This document shows positions 36,731 through 43,965 of a stretch of 64,000 nucleotides of DNA, piece after piece; the first letter of the stretch is position 1; each line of letters begins with the position of its first letter. Origin of the DNA: Motilibacter aurantiacus (GTDB taxonomy: Bacteria; Actinomycetota; Actinomycetes; Motilibacterales; Motilibacteraceae); NCBI RefSeq assembly GCF_011250645.1, contig NZ_JAANNO010000003.1, positions 340,117 to 404,116 of the forward strand. Reading direction: 5' to 3'. The notes beneath the pieces are model-generated. The model was not told the DNA's origin and searched no databases. It saw nothing but the letters and a program-made list of their open reading frames with translations. The position numbers were made by a program, and so were the translations under genes.

Positions 36731-37014
36731 CGCGGCACCATCCCGCCGAACACCTCGCTCACGCCGGCGTCCGTCCCGACGTAGGTGCTGACGGTGACGT
36801 CGAGCGCCTCGGCGGCGTCGCGCAGGGCGGCGGCGACACCCTCCACCCCGCCGCCGAGCGCGGCGAACGCCTTGCGCACCTCGTCGCTGCCGGCACCGGC
36901 GTCCGGGGACACCGCGAGCATCCCCGCCTGCCCGGCCAGCGTCCCGGCGACGTCGCGCAAGGCCCCGCCGGCCGCGGTCAGCTCGGCCGGGTCCAGGGCG
37001 TACCCGTCGGACAT
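36727..37014 (-). CDS. WXG100/EspC-like small helical protein
   Basis: 95 aa, Ala/Gly/Asp-rich helical protein beginning DGYALDPAELTAAGGALRDV, similar in size and helix pattern to type VII EspC/WXG100 partners, though no WXG motif is visible. AFAALGGGVEGVAAALRDAA forms the second helix. First gene of the five-gene minus-strand cluster (37014-34076), all overlapping or nearly so. ATG with GGAAGG upstream. Confidence 0.65.
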   Translation of the reverse strand: MSDGYALDPAELTAAGGALRDVAGTLAGQAGMLAVSPDAGAGSDEVRKAFAALGGGVEGVAAALRDAAEALDVTVSTYVGTDAGVSEVFGGMVPR

Positions 37015-37064
37015 CTGCCCACCTTCCGCCCCTCCGGCGATCTTGGCGGTGGGATGCTACCCAC

Positions 37065-37505
37065 GTGCACGACGAGTGGAATCCCTGGCGCGACAGCCTG
37101 GCGGCGACGCTCGCGGAGCTGCGCGACGGCGAGTTCGTGAACACGTGGGGGCCGGTCGAGGCCAGGGAGCGGGGCCGCGGCCTGCTGGGCAGGGCGCGCC
37201 GTCCCGAGGTCGTCTCGGCGCCGGTGGTGCGCTTCCTCGCCACCGAGGGCCACCTGCTCTGCGAGTCCGTGCCCGCCTTCCCCACCGCCGCCGGGCCGGA
37301 GCTCTCGGACGGGCAGCGGTCAGAGCTGCGGTCCGCCGGCTGGCTGCTGCCCGGCGACCCGGGGTACGACCCGGTGGGCGGGGACGACCTGCGGGTGTTC
37401 GTCCCGCAGTCCGAGGCCGTGCGGGCGGCGGACCTGGCCGTGGCGACGTACGTCGTCCTCGGTGTCGCGGCGCCGTCGGCGGTGGAGCAGGAGCGCGGCG
37501 CCTGA
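37065..37505 (+). CDS. TY-Chap-like protein
   Basis: 146-aa soluble protein, divergent from the secretion cluster across a 50-base gap. WNPWRDSLAATLAELRDGEF, VVRFLATEGHLLCESVPAF and LSDGQRSELRSAGWLLPGDP fit the N-terminal TY-Chap pattern (chaperone-like, YbjN-related fold). DLAVATYVVLGVA closes the helical C-terminus. GTG start. Divergent placement suggests a chaperone for one of the cluster's products. Tentative family call. Confidence 0.55.
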   Translation: MHDEWNPWRDSLAATLAELRDGEFVNTWGPVEARERGRGLLGRARRPEVVSAPVVRFLATEGHLLCESVPAFPTAAGPELSDGQRSELRSAGWLLPGDPGYDPVGGDDLRVFVPQSEAVRAADLAVATYVVLGVAAPSAVEQERGA

Positions 37506-37627
37506 CCGGTCCCCCGCGCGGGGTTGACCAGCCCACGACCCGGGTACGCCGCCTCACGAACCCGGTCGGGGCCGCTATGCCTTCCTGTCGCCAGTCACCC
37601 GGCGGGTCACCACCACGGGAGACAGGC

Positions 37628-37885
37628 ATGGATCCGAAGCTCGTGTACAGCTTCAGCGCCTGGGTGGACGTCGCCGCGGACAGCTACGACGATCTGCTCG
37701 AGCTGCAGCGGCAGGCCATCGACGCGGGCCTCGACACCCGGCTGACCCGGCTGCCGGACGGCGGGTTCGACCACCACCTGCGGGTGTCGACGGCCGGCGA
37801 CGACCCGCGGCTCGCCGATGCGATCGACGCCTTCCGCCGCCGGGTGGACCAGGCCGTCAACCAGGCGGCCGACAGCTCGGTCTGA
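37628..37885 (+). CDS. Small hypothetical protein (85 aa)
   Basis: 85 aa, acidic, no membrane segment or signal. KLVYSFSAWVDVAADSYDDL, LQRQAIDAGLDTRLTRLPDG, DAIDAFRRRVDQAVNQAADS. ATG preceded by CGGGAGACAGGC. Convergent with the glycosyltransferase gene ending at 37889, only three bases away. Family unknown. Confidence 0.7.
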   Translation: MDPKLVYSFSAWVDVAADSYDDLLELQRQAIDAGLDTRLTRLPDGGFDHHLRVSTAGDDPRLADAIDAFRRRVDQAVNQAADSSV

Positions 37886-37888
37886 GCG

Positions 37889-38656
37889 CTACTCCCCCAC
37901 CAGCCGCTGAAGCTCCAGGGCGGCGGCGATCTTGCGCAGCACCTGCGCGTCGACGGGGTCGCGCCGCCCCTGGCCGAACAGGCCGTCCAGGGCGGCGTCG
38001 TCGAAGTTGCCGTTGGTGATGGTCGCCACGTGCTCCCGGCGGTAGTAGTGGTAGTCGCAGAGCACCTGGTCGACGTGGCGCACGGCGAACGGGTGGCGGA
38101 GCACGATCCGCACCACGAAGTCCCAGTCGACCAGCCGGCCGAGGGACTCGTCGAAGCCGCCCACCTCGTCCACGAGGGCGCGGCGGTGCAGCATGACGTT
38201 GTTGTCGATGCTGTTGTGCCGCAACAGGGACGCGGGGTTGTACGCCGGGCTGTGCGTCTTGCGCCCCACCACCCGGGCGTCGTGCGGCGGGCCGTCGAGC
38301 AGGAACAGGTGGCGCCCGCAGTAGGCGAGCACGTCCTCGGGGCGCAGCTCGGCGGTCATCACCTCCAGGAACTGCGGCGACCACACGTTGTCGGTGTCGA
38401 GGTACGCCACCAGCTCTCCCCGGGCCTCCGCCAGCGCTGCGTTGCGGGCCGCGGACACGCCCCGGTGCTCGCGGGCGAGGACGCGCAGCCGCGGGTCGGC
38501 GCAAGCGGCCAGGACCTCGGCGGTGTCGTCGGTGGAGCCGTCGTCGACCAGCAGGAGCTCGAGGTCGGGCATCGTCTGCCCGAGGACCGAGTGGACCGCC
38601 CGCGGCAGCAGGGCGGCGCGGTCGTACGTCGGCATGATGACCGTCACCAGCGGCAC
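37889..38656 (-). CDS. Family 2 glycosyltransferase
   Basis: 255-aa GT-A glycosyltransferase. N-terminal VTVIMPTYDRAALLPRAVHS, LLLVDDGSTDDTAEVLAACA and GVSAARNAALAEARGELVAY, with the DxD motif in LDTDNVW and EVGGFDESLGRLVDWDFVVR as the acceptor-side helix. No membrane segment. The GTG is two bases after the stop of the ATP-grasp-like gene, so both are co-transcribed, perhaps in building a surface or secondary-metabolite glycan. Confidence 0.9.
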   Translation of the reverse strand: MPLVTVIMPTYDRAALLPRAVHSVLGQTMPDLELLLVDDGSTDDTAEVLAACADPRLRVLAREHRGVSAARNAALAEARGELVAYLDTDNVWSPQFLEVMTAELRPEDVLAYCGRHLFLLDGPPHDARVVGRKTHSPAYNPASLLRHNSIDNNVMLHRRALVDEVGGFDESLGRLVDWDFVVRIVLRHPFAVRHVDQVLCDYHYYRREHVATITNGNFDDAALDGLFGQGRRDPVDAQVLRKIAAALELQRLVGE

Positions 38657-38657
38657 G

Positions 38658-39749
38658 TCAGGCTCCGGGCGTCGCAGCGGCGGCCGCGGGCGCGGCGACC
38701 AGGCGGGTGATCGCGGCGTCGAAGCGCGGCCAGAACGGGCCCTGCGGCTCGGCGAGCCCCATCCGGGCAGGGGTGTCGAGGAAGTGCCACCGCCCCCGCG
38801 TGCCCAGCGCCGCGTCCACGAACTCCGCGACGACGGGGGTCGGATAGACGTTGACGTCGGTGAACACCGCCGTCCCGTCGTCGGCGCGGCGCACGAAGTC
38901 CACGCAGAACCAGTCCAGCCCCAGCACCCGCCCGATCGCTTGCACCTGCTCCTGCTCCTGAGTCGTCATCTCGAACACCGGCTCGTGACCGGCCAGCGTG
39001 CCCAGCCCGGCCTCCCAGCCGGTGCTGACGATCACGTCCGTGGCGTGCACGACGCCGAGGAAGTGGAACGCCCGGTAGCGCCGGTGCAGCCCGTCGGCGC
39101 CGCGGGCGTCGACGTACGCGAACGCCCGGTGCCCCGGCGGCAACGGGCCGTCGAGCCGGCGCAGCTCCTTGCGGCTGGCCTGCCCCGGGCCCTTCACGAC
39201 GACCAGGTCGCCGGGGCGCGGCTCGGGGTCGGGCACGCTGACGCCGGCGTCGCGCAGCCGGCAGAACGTGTCCGCCCGATGGTATGCGTCGTGGCTCTCG
39301 AGGCGGTTGAGCACCGGCACGCCGGGGCGCGCGCGGGCGAGCCCCGCGCGGACCGCGTCCTGCACGGCCGGAGGCACCGGGTCCTGCGTGTGCACCCAGA
39401 CGACGTCGGCGCGCTCGGGCTCCTCGTCCACGACCGCGTGCACCACGCTGCTGTGCTCGTTGATCCAGTACGCCGTCACGGGGCCGAAGCTCGCCCCGGC
39501 CACCGGCCCCTCGAGCAGGCAGAGCCGGATCGGGCGCCGGAGCCCGGCCTGGCGCCGGCGGCGCAGCGCGGTCAGCGGGCCGGGCGCGTACCCGATACGG
39601 GACGGTGGCGTGCCCGTCGCCATCCAGCACAGCGGCTGCAGCGGGGACATCCAGCGGCGCACCCGCCAGCCCGGACGGTTGTCGAGCCAGCGGTCCCAGG
39701 GGGCGGGGAGGCGGGTGTCGCGGACGAGCTCCTGCCACACCCAGTGCAC
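38658..39749 (-). CDS. ATP-grasp-like protein of unknown function
   Basis: 363 aa. The segment PGDLVVVKGPGQASRKELRR followed by AFAYVDARGADGLHRRYRAF reads like the ATP-binding loop of ATP-grasp ligases. LGLDWFCVDFVRRADDGTAV and FTDVNVYPTPVVAEFV give the acidic metal-binding pair and Asn (D..N). WVHTQDPVPPAVQDAV and VLNRLESHDAYHRADTFCRL fit the pre-ATP-grasp domain. Substrate unknown. GTG with GGGAGG upstream. Operon partner of the GT2 gene. Confidence 0.7.
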   Translation of the reverse strand: MHWVWQELVRDTRLPAPWDRWLDNRPGWRVRRWMSPLQPLCWMATGTPPSRIGYAPGPLTALRRRRQAGLRRPIRLCLLEGPVAGASFGPVTAYWINEHSSVVHAVVDEEPERADVVWVHTQDPVPPAVQDAVRAGLARARPGVPVLNRLESHDAYHRADTFCRLRDAGVSVPDPEPRPGDLVVVKGPGQASRKELRRLDGPLPPGHRAFAYVDARGADGLHRRYRAFHFLGVVHATDVIVSTGWEAGLGTLAGHEPVFEMTTQEQEQVQAIGRVLGLDWFCVDFVRRADDGTAVFTDVNVYPTPVVAEFVDAALGTRGRWHFLDTPARMGLAEPQGPFWPRFDAAITRLVAAPAAAAATPGA

Positions 39750-39773
39750 CGCGCCTCCCGAGCCGTCTCCCCC

Positions 39774-41117
39774 TCAGCGCCCGTCCGACGAGAGTTGCCC
39801 GGGCATTCTCCCCGCCGCGCCGGCCCGGCGCGCACGCGCACCCGCCACAAGGCCCAGCACGAGGCCCACCGCGAGCAGGATGAGGCCGCGCAGCCAGACC
39901 TCCCCCTCGATGCGGGTGAACAGCACCAGGCACGAGGCCACGCCCAGGACCGGGACGACGGTGGGCACGCGGAAGTGGTCCTCCCGGGCGTCCGGGCCGG
40001 GACGGCGGCGCAGCACGAGGACCGCGACGTTGACCGCGACGAAGACCACGAGGAGCAGCAGGACCAGCGTCGAGGCGAGCGTGTCGACCTCCCCGGTGAG
40101 GGCGAGCAGCACGGACAGGGCGCTCGTCGCCGCGATCGCCGCCCACGGGGTGCCGCGCCCCGGCAGCACCCGGGCCAGCACGGCGGGCAGCAGCCCGTCG
40201 CGAGCCATCCCGTAGGCCAGCCGGGAGGCCATGATGCCGGTGAGCAAGGCGCCGTTGGCGACGGCGACGAGCGCGATGACGCTGAACAGCTTCTCCGGCA
40301 CCCCGCCCGCCTCGCGCACGACCTCGAGCAGCGGGCCGCTGGACTCCACGAGGGTCTGGGTCGGGACGACGGCGGCAGCGGCGAGCCCGACGAGCAGGTA
40401 GACCGCCCCGGCGGTCAGCAGCGCTCCGAACAGCGCCCGCGGGTACGCCCGGCGCGGGTTCTTCGTCTCCTCGGCGATGTTGACCGACGTCTCGAAGCCG
40501 ACGAAGGAGTAGAACGCGAGCACCGTGCCGCTGAGGACCGCCGCCGCCGCGCCGTGCTCCGGGGTGCCGAGGTCCGTGAGCTGGGAGAAGTCCGCGTCCC
40601 CCCGCAGCGCCACCCACACCCCGAGGGCGATGACCAGCAGCAGCCCGCCGACCTCGGTGACCGTCGCGACGACGTTCGCGCCGAGCGACTCCTTGATGCC
40701 GCGGGCGTTGAGCAGGGCGAGCGCGACAAGGAAGACGACGGCGACCGCGGCGACCGGCAGCTCGACGAACTCGGCCAGGTAGTCCCCGCCGAACCCGCGG
40801 GCCAGCGCCGCCACCGAGACGACCCCGGCGGCCAGCATGCAGAAGCCGACGACGAACCCGACGAAGGGGCCGTAGGCGAGCGTCGCGTAGTGCGAGGCCC
40901 CTCCGGCTCGCGGGTACGTCGTGGCCAGCTCCGCGTACGAGCCCGCGGTCAGCAGCGCGAGGCCGAGCGCGACGACCAGCGGTAGCCAGACCGCGCCACC
41001 GGACTCCGCGGCGATCTGGCCCACCAGGACGTAGACGCCCGCCCCGAGGACGTCCCCCAGGATGAACAGGTAGAGCAGGCGGGTGGTGACCGCGCGCTTC
41101 AGGGTCGGCTCACTCAT
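39774..41117 (-). CDS. APC-superfamily amino-acid permease
   Basis: 447-aa transporter with about 12 helices. N-terminal LKRAVTTRLLYLFILGDVLG with GAGVYVLVGQIAAESGGAVW (helix 1 substrate loop), ATTYPRAGGASHYATLAYGP (helix 3), FYSFVGFETSVNIAEETKNP (helix 6 to loop) and TPWAAIAATSALSVLLALTG. Typical of cationic amino-acid/APC family uptake. ATG 41117 chosen; ATG 41135 six codons upstream is possible. Not obviously linked to the downstream ATP-grasp gene (24-base gap), but same strand. Confidence 0.93.
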   Translation of the reverse strand: MSEPTLKRAVTTRLLYLFILGDVLGAGVYVLVGQIAAESGGAVWLPLVVALGLALLTAGSYAELATTYPRAGGASHYATLAYGPFVGFVVGFCMLAAGVVSVAALARGFGGDYLAEFVELPVAAVAVVFLVALALLNARGIKESLGANVVATVTEVGGLLLVIALGVWVALRGDADFSQLTDLGTPEHGAAAAVLSGTVLAFYSFVGFETSVNIAEETKNPRRAYPRALFGALLTAGAVYLLVGLAAAAVVPTQTLVESSGPLLEVVREAGGVPEKLFSVIALVAVANGALLTGIMASRLAYGMARDGLLPAVLARVLPGRGTPWAAIAATSALSVLLALTGEVDTLASTLVLLLLVVFVAVNVAVLVLRRRPGPDAREDHFRVPTVVPVLGVASCLVLFTRIEGEVWLRGLILLAVGLVLGLVAGARARRAGAAGRMPGQLSSDGR

Positions 41118-41202
41118 GGAGCGGTCGTGCCGCATGATCGGGAACCCCAAACAATTCGCCCTCGTTGGAGGCGTCCGGCGGGGGCTTGGCAGGATCGGGG
41201 CC

Positions 41203-41700
41203 GTGAACACCTTCGACGACGTGCTCGCGGCCAACGCGGAGTACCAGCAGTCCTTCGTCGACCCCGGCCTGCCCGGCCGGGCCGCCAAGGGCCTCGCCGT
41301 GGTCACCTGCATGGACTCGCGCATCGACCCCCTGGGGCTGCTGGGCCTGGCGCCCGGCGACGCCAAGATCCTGCGCACCGCCGGTGCCCGCGTCACCGAC
41401 GACGTGCTGCGCAGCCTCGTGCTCGCGCACTACCTGCTCGGGGTGGAGCGCGTCATGGTGCTCGCGCACACCGACTGCGGCATGGCCAAGGCCCGCGACG
41501 AGGACGTGCACGCCGCGGTCCGCGCGCAGGCCGGGATCGACAGCCGCAGCCTGGAGTTCCGCACCATCGCCGACCAGGACGCCACGCTGCAGGCGGACGT
41601 CCAGCGGGTCCGCAGCTCGCCCTACCTGCCTGCGGACATGCCCGTCGTGGGCGGGGTCTACGACGTGCGCACCGGCGCGGTGACGATCACCGTCCCGTGA
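41203..41700 (+). CDS. Beta-carbonic anhydrase
   Basis: 165-aa enzyme interconverting CO2 and bicarbonate. Zinc ligands are in VVTCMDSRIDPLG (Cys, with the catalytic Asp-Arg pair) and VLAHTDCGMAK (His-x-x-Cys). ILRTAGARVTDDVLRSL is the family's central motif. It belongs to the short actinobacterial type (Rv1284-like), with no signal peptide. GTG start. Its last 14 bases overlap the convergent racemase gene. Confidence 0.95.
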   Translation: MNTFDDVLAANAEYQQSFVDPGLPGRAAKGLAVVTCMDSRIDPLGLLGLAPGDAKILRTAGARVTDDVLRSLVLAHYLLGVERVMVLAHTDCGMAKARDEDVHAAVRAQAGIDSRSLEFRTIADQDATLQADVQRVRSSPYLPADMPVVGGVYDVRTGAVTITVP

Positions 41701-42409
41701 GGCCCGCAGGAGCCAGCGCCGCCGCCACCGCAGCCTCGACGTGAAGCCGCGTCGTCGGGAAGACCGGCACCGGGCTGTCGTCCTGCCCGACCAGCAGCTC
41801 GATCTCCGTGCACCCCAGGATCACGCCCTCGGCCCCGGCGTCGACCAGCCGGGAGATGACCTCGCGGTAGGCCTGGCGGGACTCCTCGCGGACGATGCCC
41901 TGGCACAGCTCGTCGTAGATCACCCGGTGGACCGTCGCCCGGTCCGCGGCCTCCGGGACGAGGACGTCGAGCCCGTGCGCGGCGAGCCGGTCGCGGTAGA
42001 ACGCCTGCTCCATGGTGAAGCCGGTGCCGAGCAGGCCGACCCGGGTGACGCCGGCCGCCCGGACCGCGGACGCCGCCGCGTCGCACAGGTGCAGCAGCGG
42101 GATCCCGACGGCGGCCTGGACCTGGTCGGCCACCTTGTGCATCGTGTTGGTGCAGAGCAGCAGGATCTCCGCCCCGGCGGCCTCGACCCCCTTCGCCAGG
42201 CCCGCGAGCACCTCGCCCGCCTCGTCCCACTCCCCGGCGGCCTGCAGCCGCTCGATGTCGGCGAAGTCCACCGACGCGAGCACCACCCGGGCCGAGTGCA
42301 GCCCGCCCAGCCGCTCGCGCACGAGCTCGTTGAGCAGGCGGTAGTACTCGGCCGAGCTCTCCCAGCTCATGCCCCCGAGCAGGCCGACGACGCGTGGAGT
42401 GGCGGTCAT
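41687..42409 (-). CDS. Aspartate/glutamate racemase family protein
   Basis: 240-aa cofactor-independent racemase. N-terminal VVGLLGGMSWESSAEYYRLL, first catalytic Cys in ILLLCTNTMHKVADQVQAAV, second in GVILGCTEIELLVGQDDSPV, and GLLGTGFTMEQAFYRDRLA. Matches the YgeA/AspR group (broad-specificity amino-acid racemases). ATG start at 42409. Convergent with carbonic anhydrase and divergent from the pterin dehydratase across 42 bases. Confidence 0.93.
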   Translation of the reverse strand: MTATPRVVGLLGGMSWESSAEYYRLLNELVRERLGGLHSARVVLASVDFADIERLQAAGEWDEAGEVLAGLAKGVEAAGAEILLLCTNTMHKVADQVQAAVGIPLLHLCDAAASAVRAAGVTRVGLLGTGFTMEQAFYRDRLAAHGLDVLVPEAADRATVHRVIYDELCQGIVREESRQAYREVISRLVDAGAEGVILGCTEIELLVGQDDSPVPVFPTTRLHVEAAVAAALAPAGLTGR

Positions 42410-42451
42410 CGCCCCAGGTTCGCAGGGAGCCCGCGTCCTACGCTTGGATTT

Positions 42452-42733
42452 ATGGCTGACCTGACACCCGAGGACGTCGCGAAGGCGCTGGAACGGCTGC
42501 CGGGGTGGTCCGGCGGCACCGACCGGATCTCGCGCACCGTCCCCTGCCTGCCGGAGGGGCTGCTCGACCGGGTGCACGCGGCGGAGGAGGAGCTGGACCA
42601 CCACGTGGTCGTCGAGCAGGGCGTCGGCGGCACGGCTCTCGTGGCCTGGACGCACTCGCGCGGCTGCGTGACCGACCGGGACGTCGAGCTCGCCCTTCGG
42701 ATCAACGCCCTGCTCGACCATCCCGGAGCCTGA
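42452..42733 (+). CDS. 4a-hydroxytetrahydrobiopterin dehydratase (PCD/DCoH)
   Basis: 93-aa pterin-4a-carbinolamine dehydratase. The core EELDHHVVVEQGVGGTALVA then WTHSRGCVTDRDVELALRIN corresponds to the family's H-H-P..Y..W-T-H pattern, but the usual Pro/Tyr after the paired His are replaced by VVV. Catalysis may still occur through the three His. ATG with no strong SD, and AT-richer GGATTT just upstream suggests leaderless initiation. The 3' end overlaps the GH88 gene by 32 bases. Confidence 0.8.
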   Translation: MADLTPEDVAKALERLPGWSGGTDRISRTVPCLPEGLLDRVHAAEEELDHHVVVEQGVGGTALVAWTHSRGCVTDRDVELALRINALLDHPGA

Positions 42734-43916
42734 CCAGCGCCTGCAGCAGGTAGTAGTCGCCCCAGATGAAGGCGCCGACGTCGCTCCCCGAGCGGTAGAC
42801 CTGGCGGCGCAGCACCGACGGGCCGCCGGTGCGCGCGGTCGTGTACGCGGGCGTCGTCACGGCCGCCAACGTCGCGAGCGCGCTGCCCCGGTAGCGCGCG
42901 GCCCGCGCCGCGTCCGTCTCCAGCCGGCTCAGCTCCAGCAGGCCGGAGACCGCCACCACCGCCGCGGACGCGTCCTTCGGCGCCCTTCGGGGGTCGTCGA
43001 CGTCCCACGCCGGCACGCAGTCGGCCGGCAGGTCCGCCACCCACCGGTCGGCCACCCGCCGGGCGGTGTCGCGCAGCACGGGGTCCCCGGTCTCCCGCCA
43101 GGCGGTGGTGAGCCCGTGCAGCGCCCAGGCCTGCCCGCGCGCCCACGTGGAGGAGTCGGCGTACCCCTGGGCGGACCACCTGCGCTCCACCGCGCCCGTC
43201 GCGCGGTCGAGGTCGACGACGTGCCACGTCGACCCGTCGGGCCGCACGTGGGTGCGGGCCAGCGTCCGGGCGTGCCTGCGGGCCAGCCGGCGCGACCGCG
43301 CGTCGCCGGCCTCGAACAGCAGCTCCAGGTTCATCAGGCTGTCGACGATGACGCGCACCGTGGACGGGTCGTCCGCCGCCCACGACCAGTTGGCGCCGAC
43401 GGCGGGGACGAAGTGCCGGGCCAGCGACCGGGCCGCCCGCTGCTGCGCCGACCGGTACGCCCGGTCGCCGGTGAGGCGCCACCCCTCGCCGGCGCTGCTG
43501 CCGAGCATGAAGCCCACGTCGTGGCTGCTCGAGCCGGCCTGCGGCAGCATCGCCGCGGTCCAGCGCCGGGCGCGGGCCCGCCACGCCGTGCCGGGCTCGA
43601 GGTCGGCGAGAAGCCAGAGCGCGCCCGGGTAGAACCCCGCGGTCCAGTCGCCCGGCGCAGCCCTTCGCCAGCGCCGGTCGCCCGGGTACGCGGCCTTCGG
43701 GTAGCGCGTCGCCGGCCCCGCGTCCGCGGCGGCCAGCCGCGCTCCGGCCAGCTGCAGCGTCGCCCGCACCTGCCGCTGCAGCTGGGCGGTGTCCGCTGCC
43801 GGCGCGCAGCGCGCCGGCGTGGGCCGGGCGGGCACGGGGGCGGCCGACGCGGGCAGAACGCCGGCCAGGGCGGCCGCGGCCACTGCGAGCGGGAGCAGGC
43901 GGCTACGGCTGGTCAC
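42702..43916 (-). CDS. Secreted GH88-type unsaturated glucuronyl hydrolase
   Basis: 404 aa. Signal peptide SRLLPLAVAAAALAGVLPAS, then a (alpha/alpha)6 barrel: WTAGFYPGALWLLADLEPGT, SSSHDVGFMLGSSAGEGWRL (catalytic Asp), VRVIVDSLMNLELLFEAGDA (second Asp), STWARGQAWALHGLTTAWRE and PAWDVDDPRRAPKDASAAVV. Cleaves unsaturated uronic residues left by polysaccharide lyases. GTG start. Neighbouring sulfatase gene, same strand, 49 bases upstream, suggests degradation of a sulfated uronate glycan. Confidence 0.9.
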   Translation of the reverse strand: MTSRSRLLPLAVAAAALAGVLPASAAPVPARPTPARCAPAADTAQLQRQVRATLQLAGARLAAADAGPATRYPKAAYPGDRRWRRAAPGDWTAGFYPGALWLLADLEPGTAWRARARRWTAAMLPQAGSSSHDVGFMLGSSAGEGWRLTGDRAYRSAQQRAARSLARHFVPAVGANWSWAADDPSTVRVIVDSLMNLELLFEAGDARSRRLARRHARTLARTHVRPDGSTWHVVDLDRATGAVERRWSAQGYADSSTWARGQAWALHGLTTAWRETGDPVLRDTARRVADRWVADLPADCVPAWDVDDPRRAPKDASAAVVAVSGLLELSRLETDAARAARYRGSALATLAAVTTPAYTTARTGGPSVLRRQVYRSGSDVGAFIWGDYYLLQALVRLRDGRAGR

Positions 43917-43965
43917 CGCTCCGAGTGTGCCCGTCGCACGAGGCGGGCGGCCGGCGAGCCCCCGG

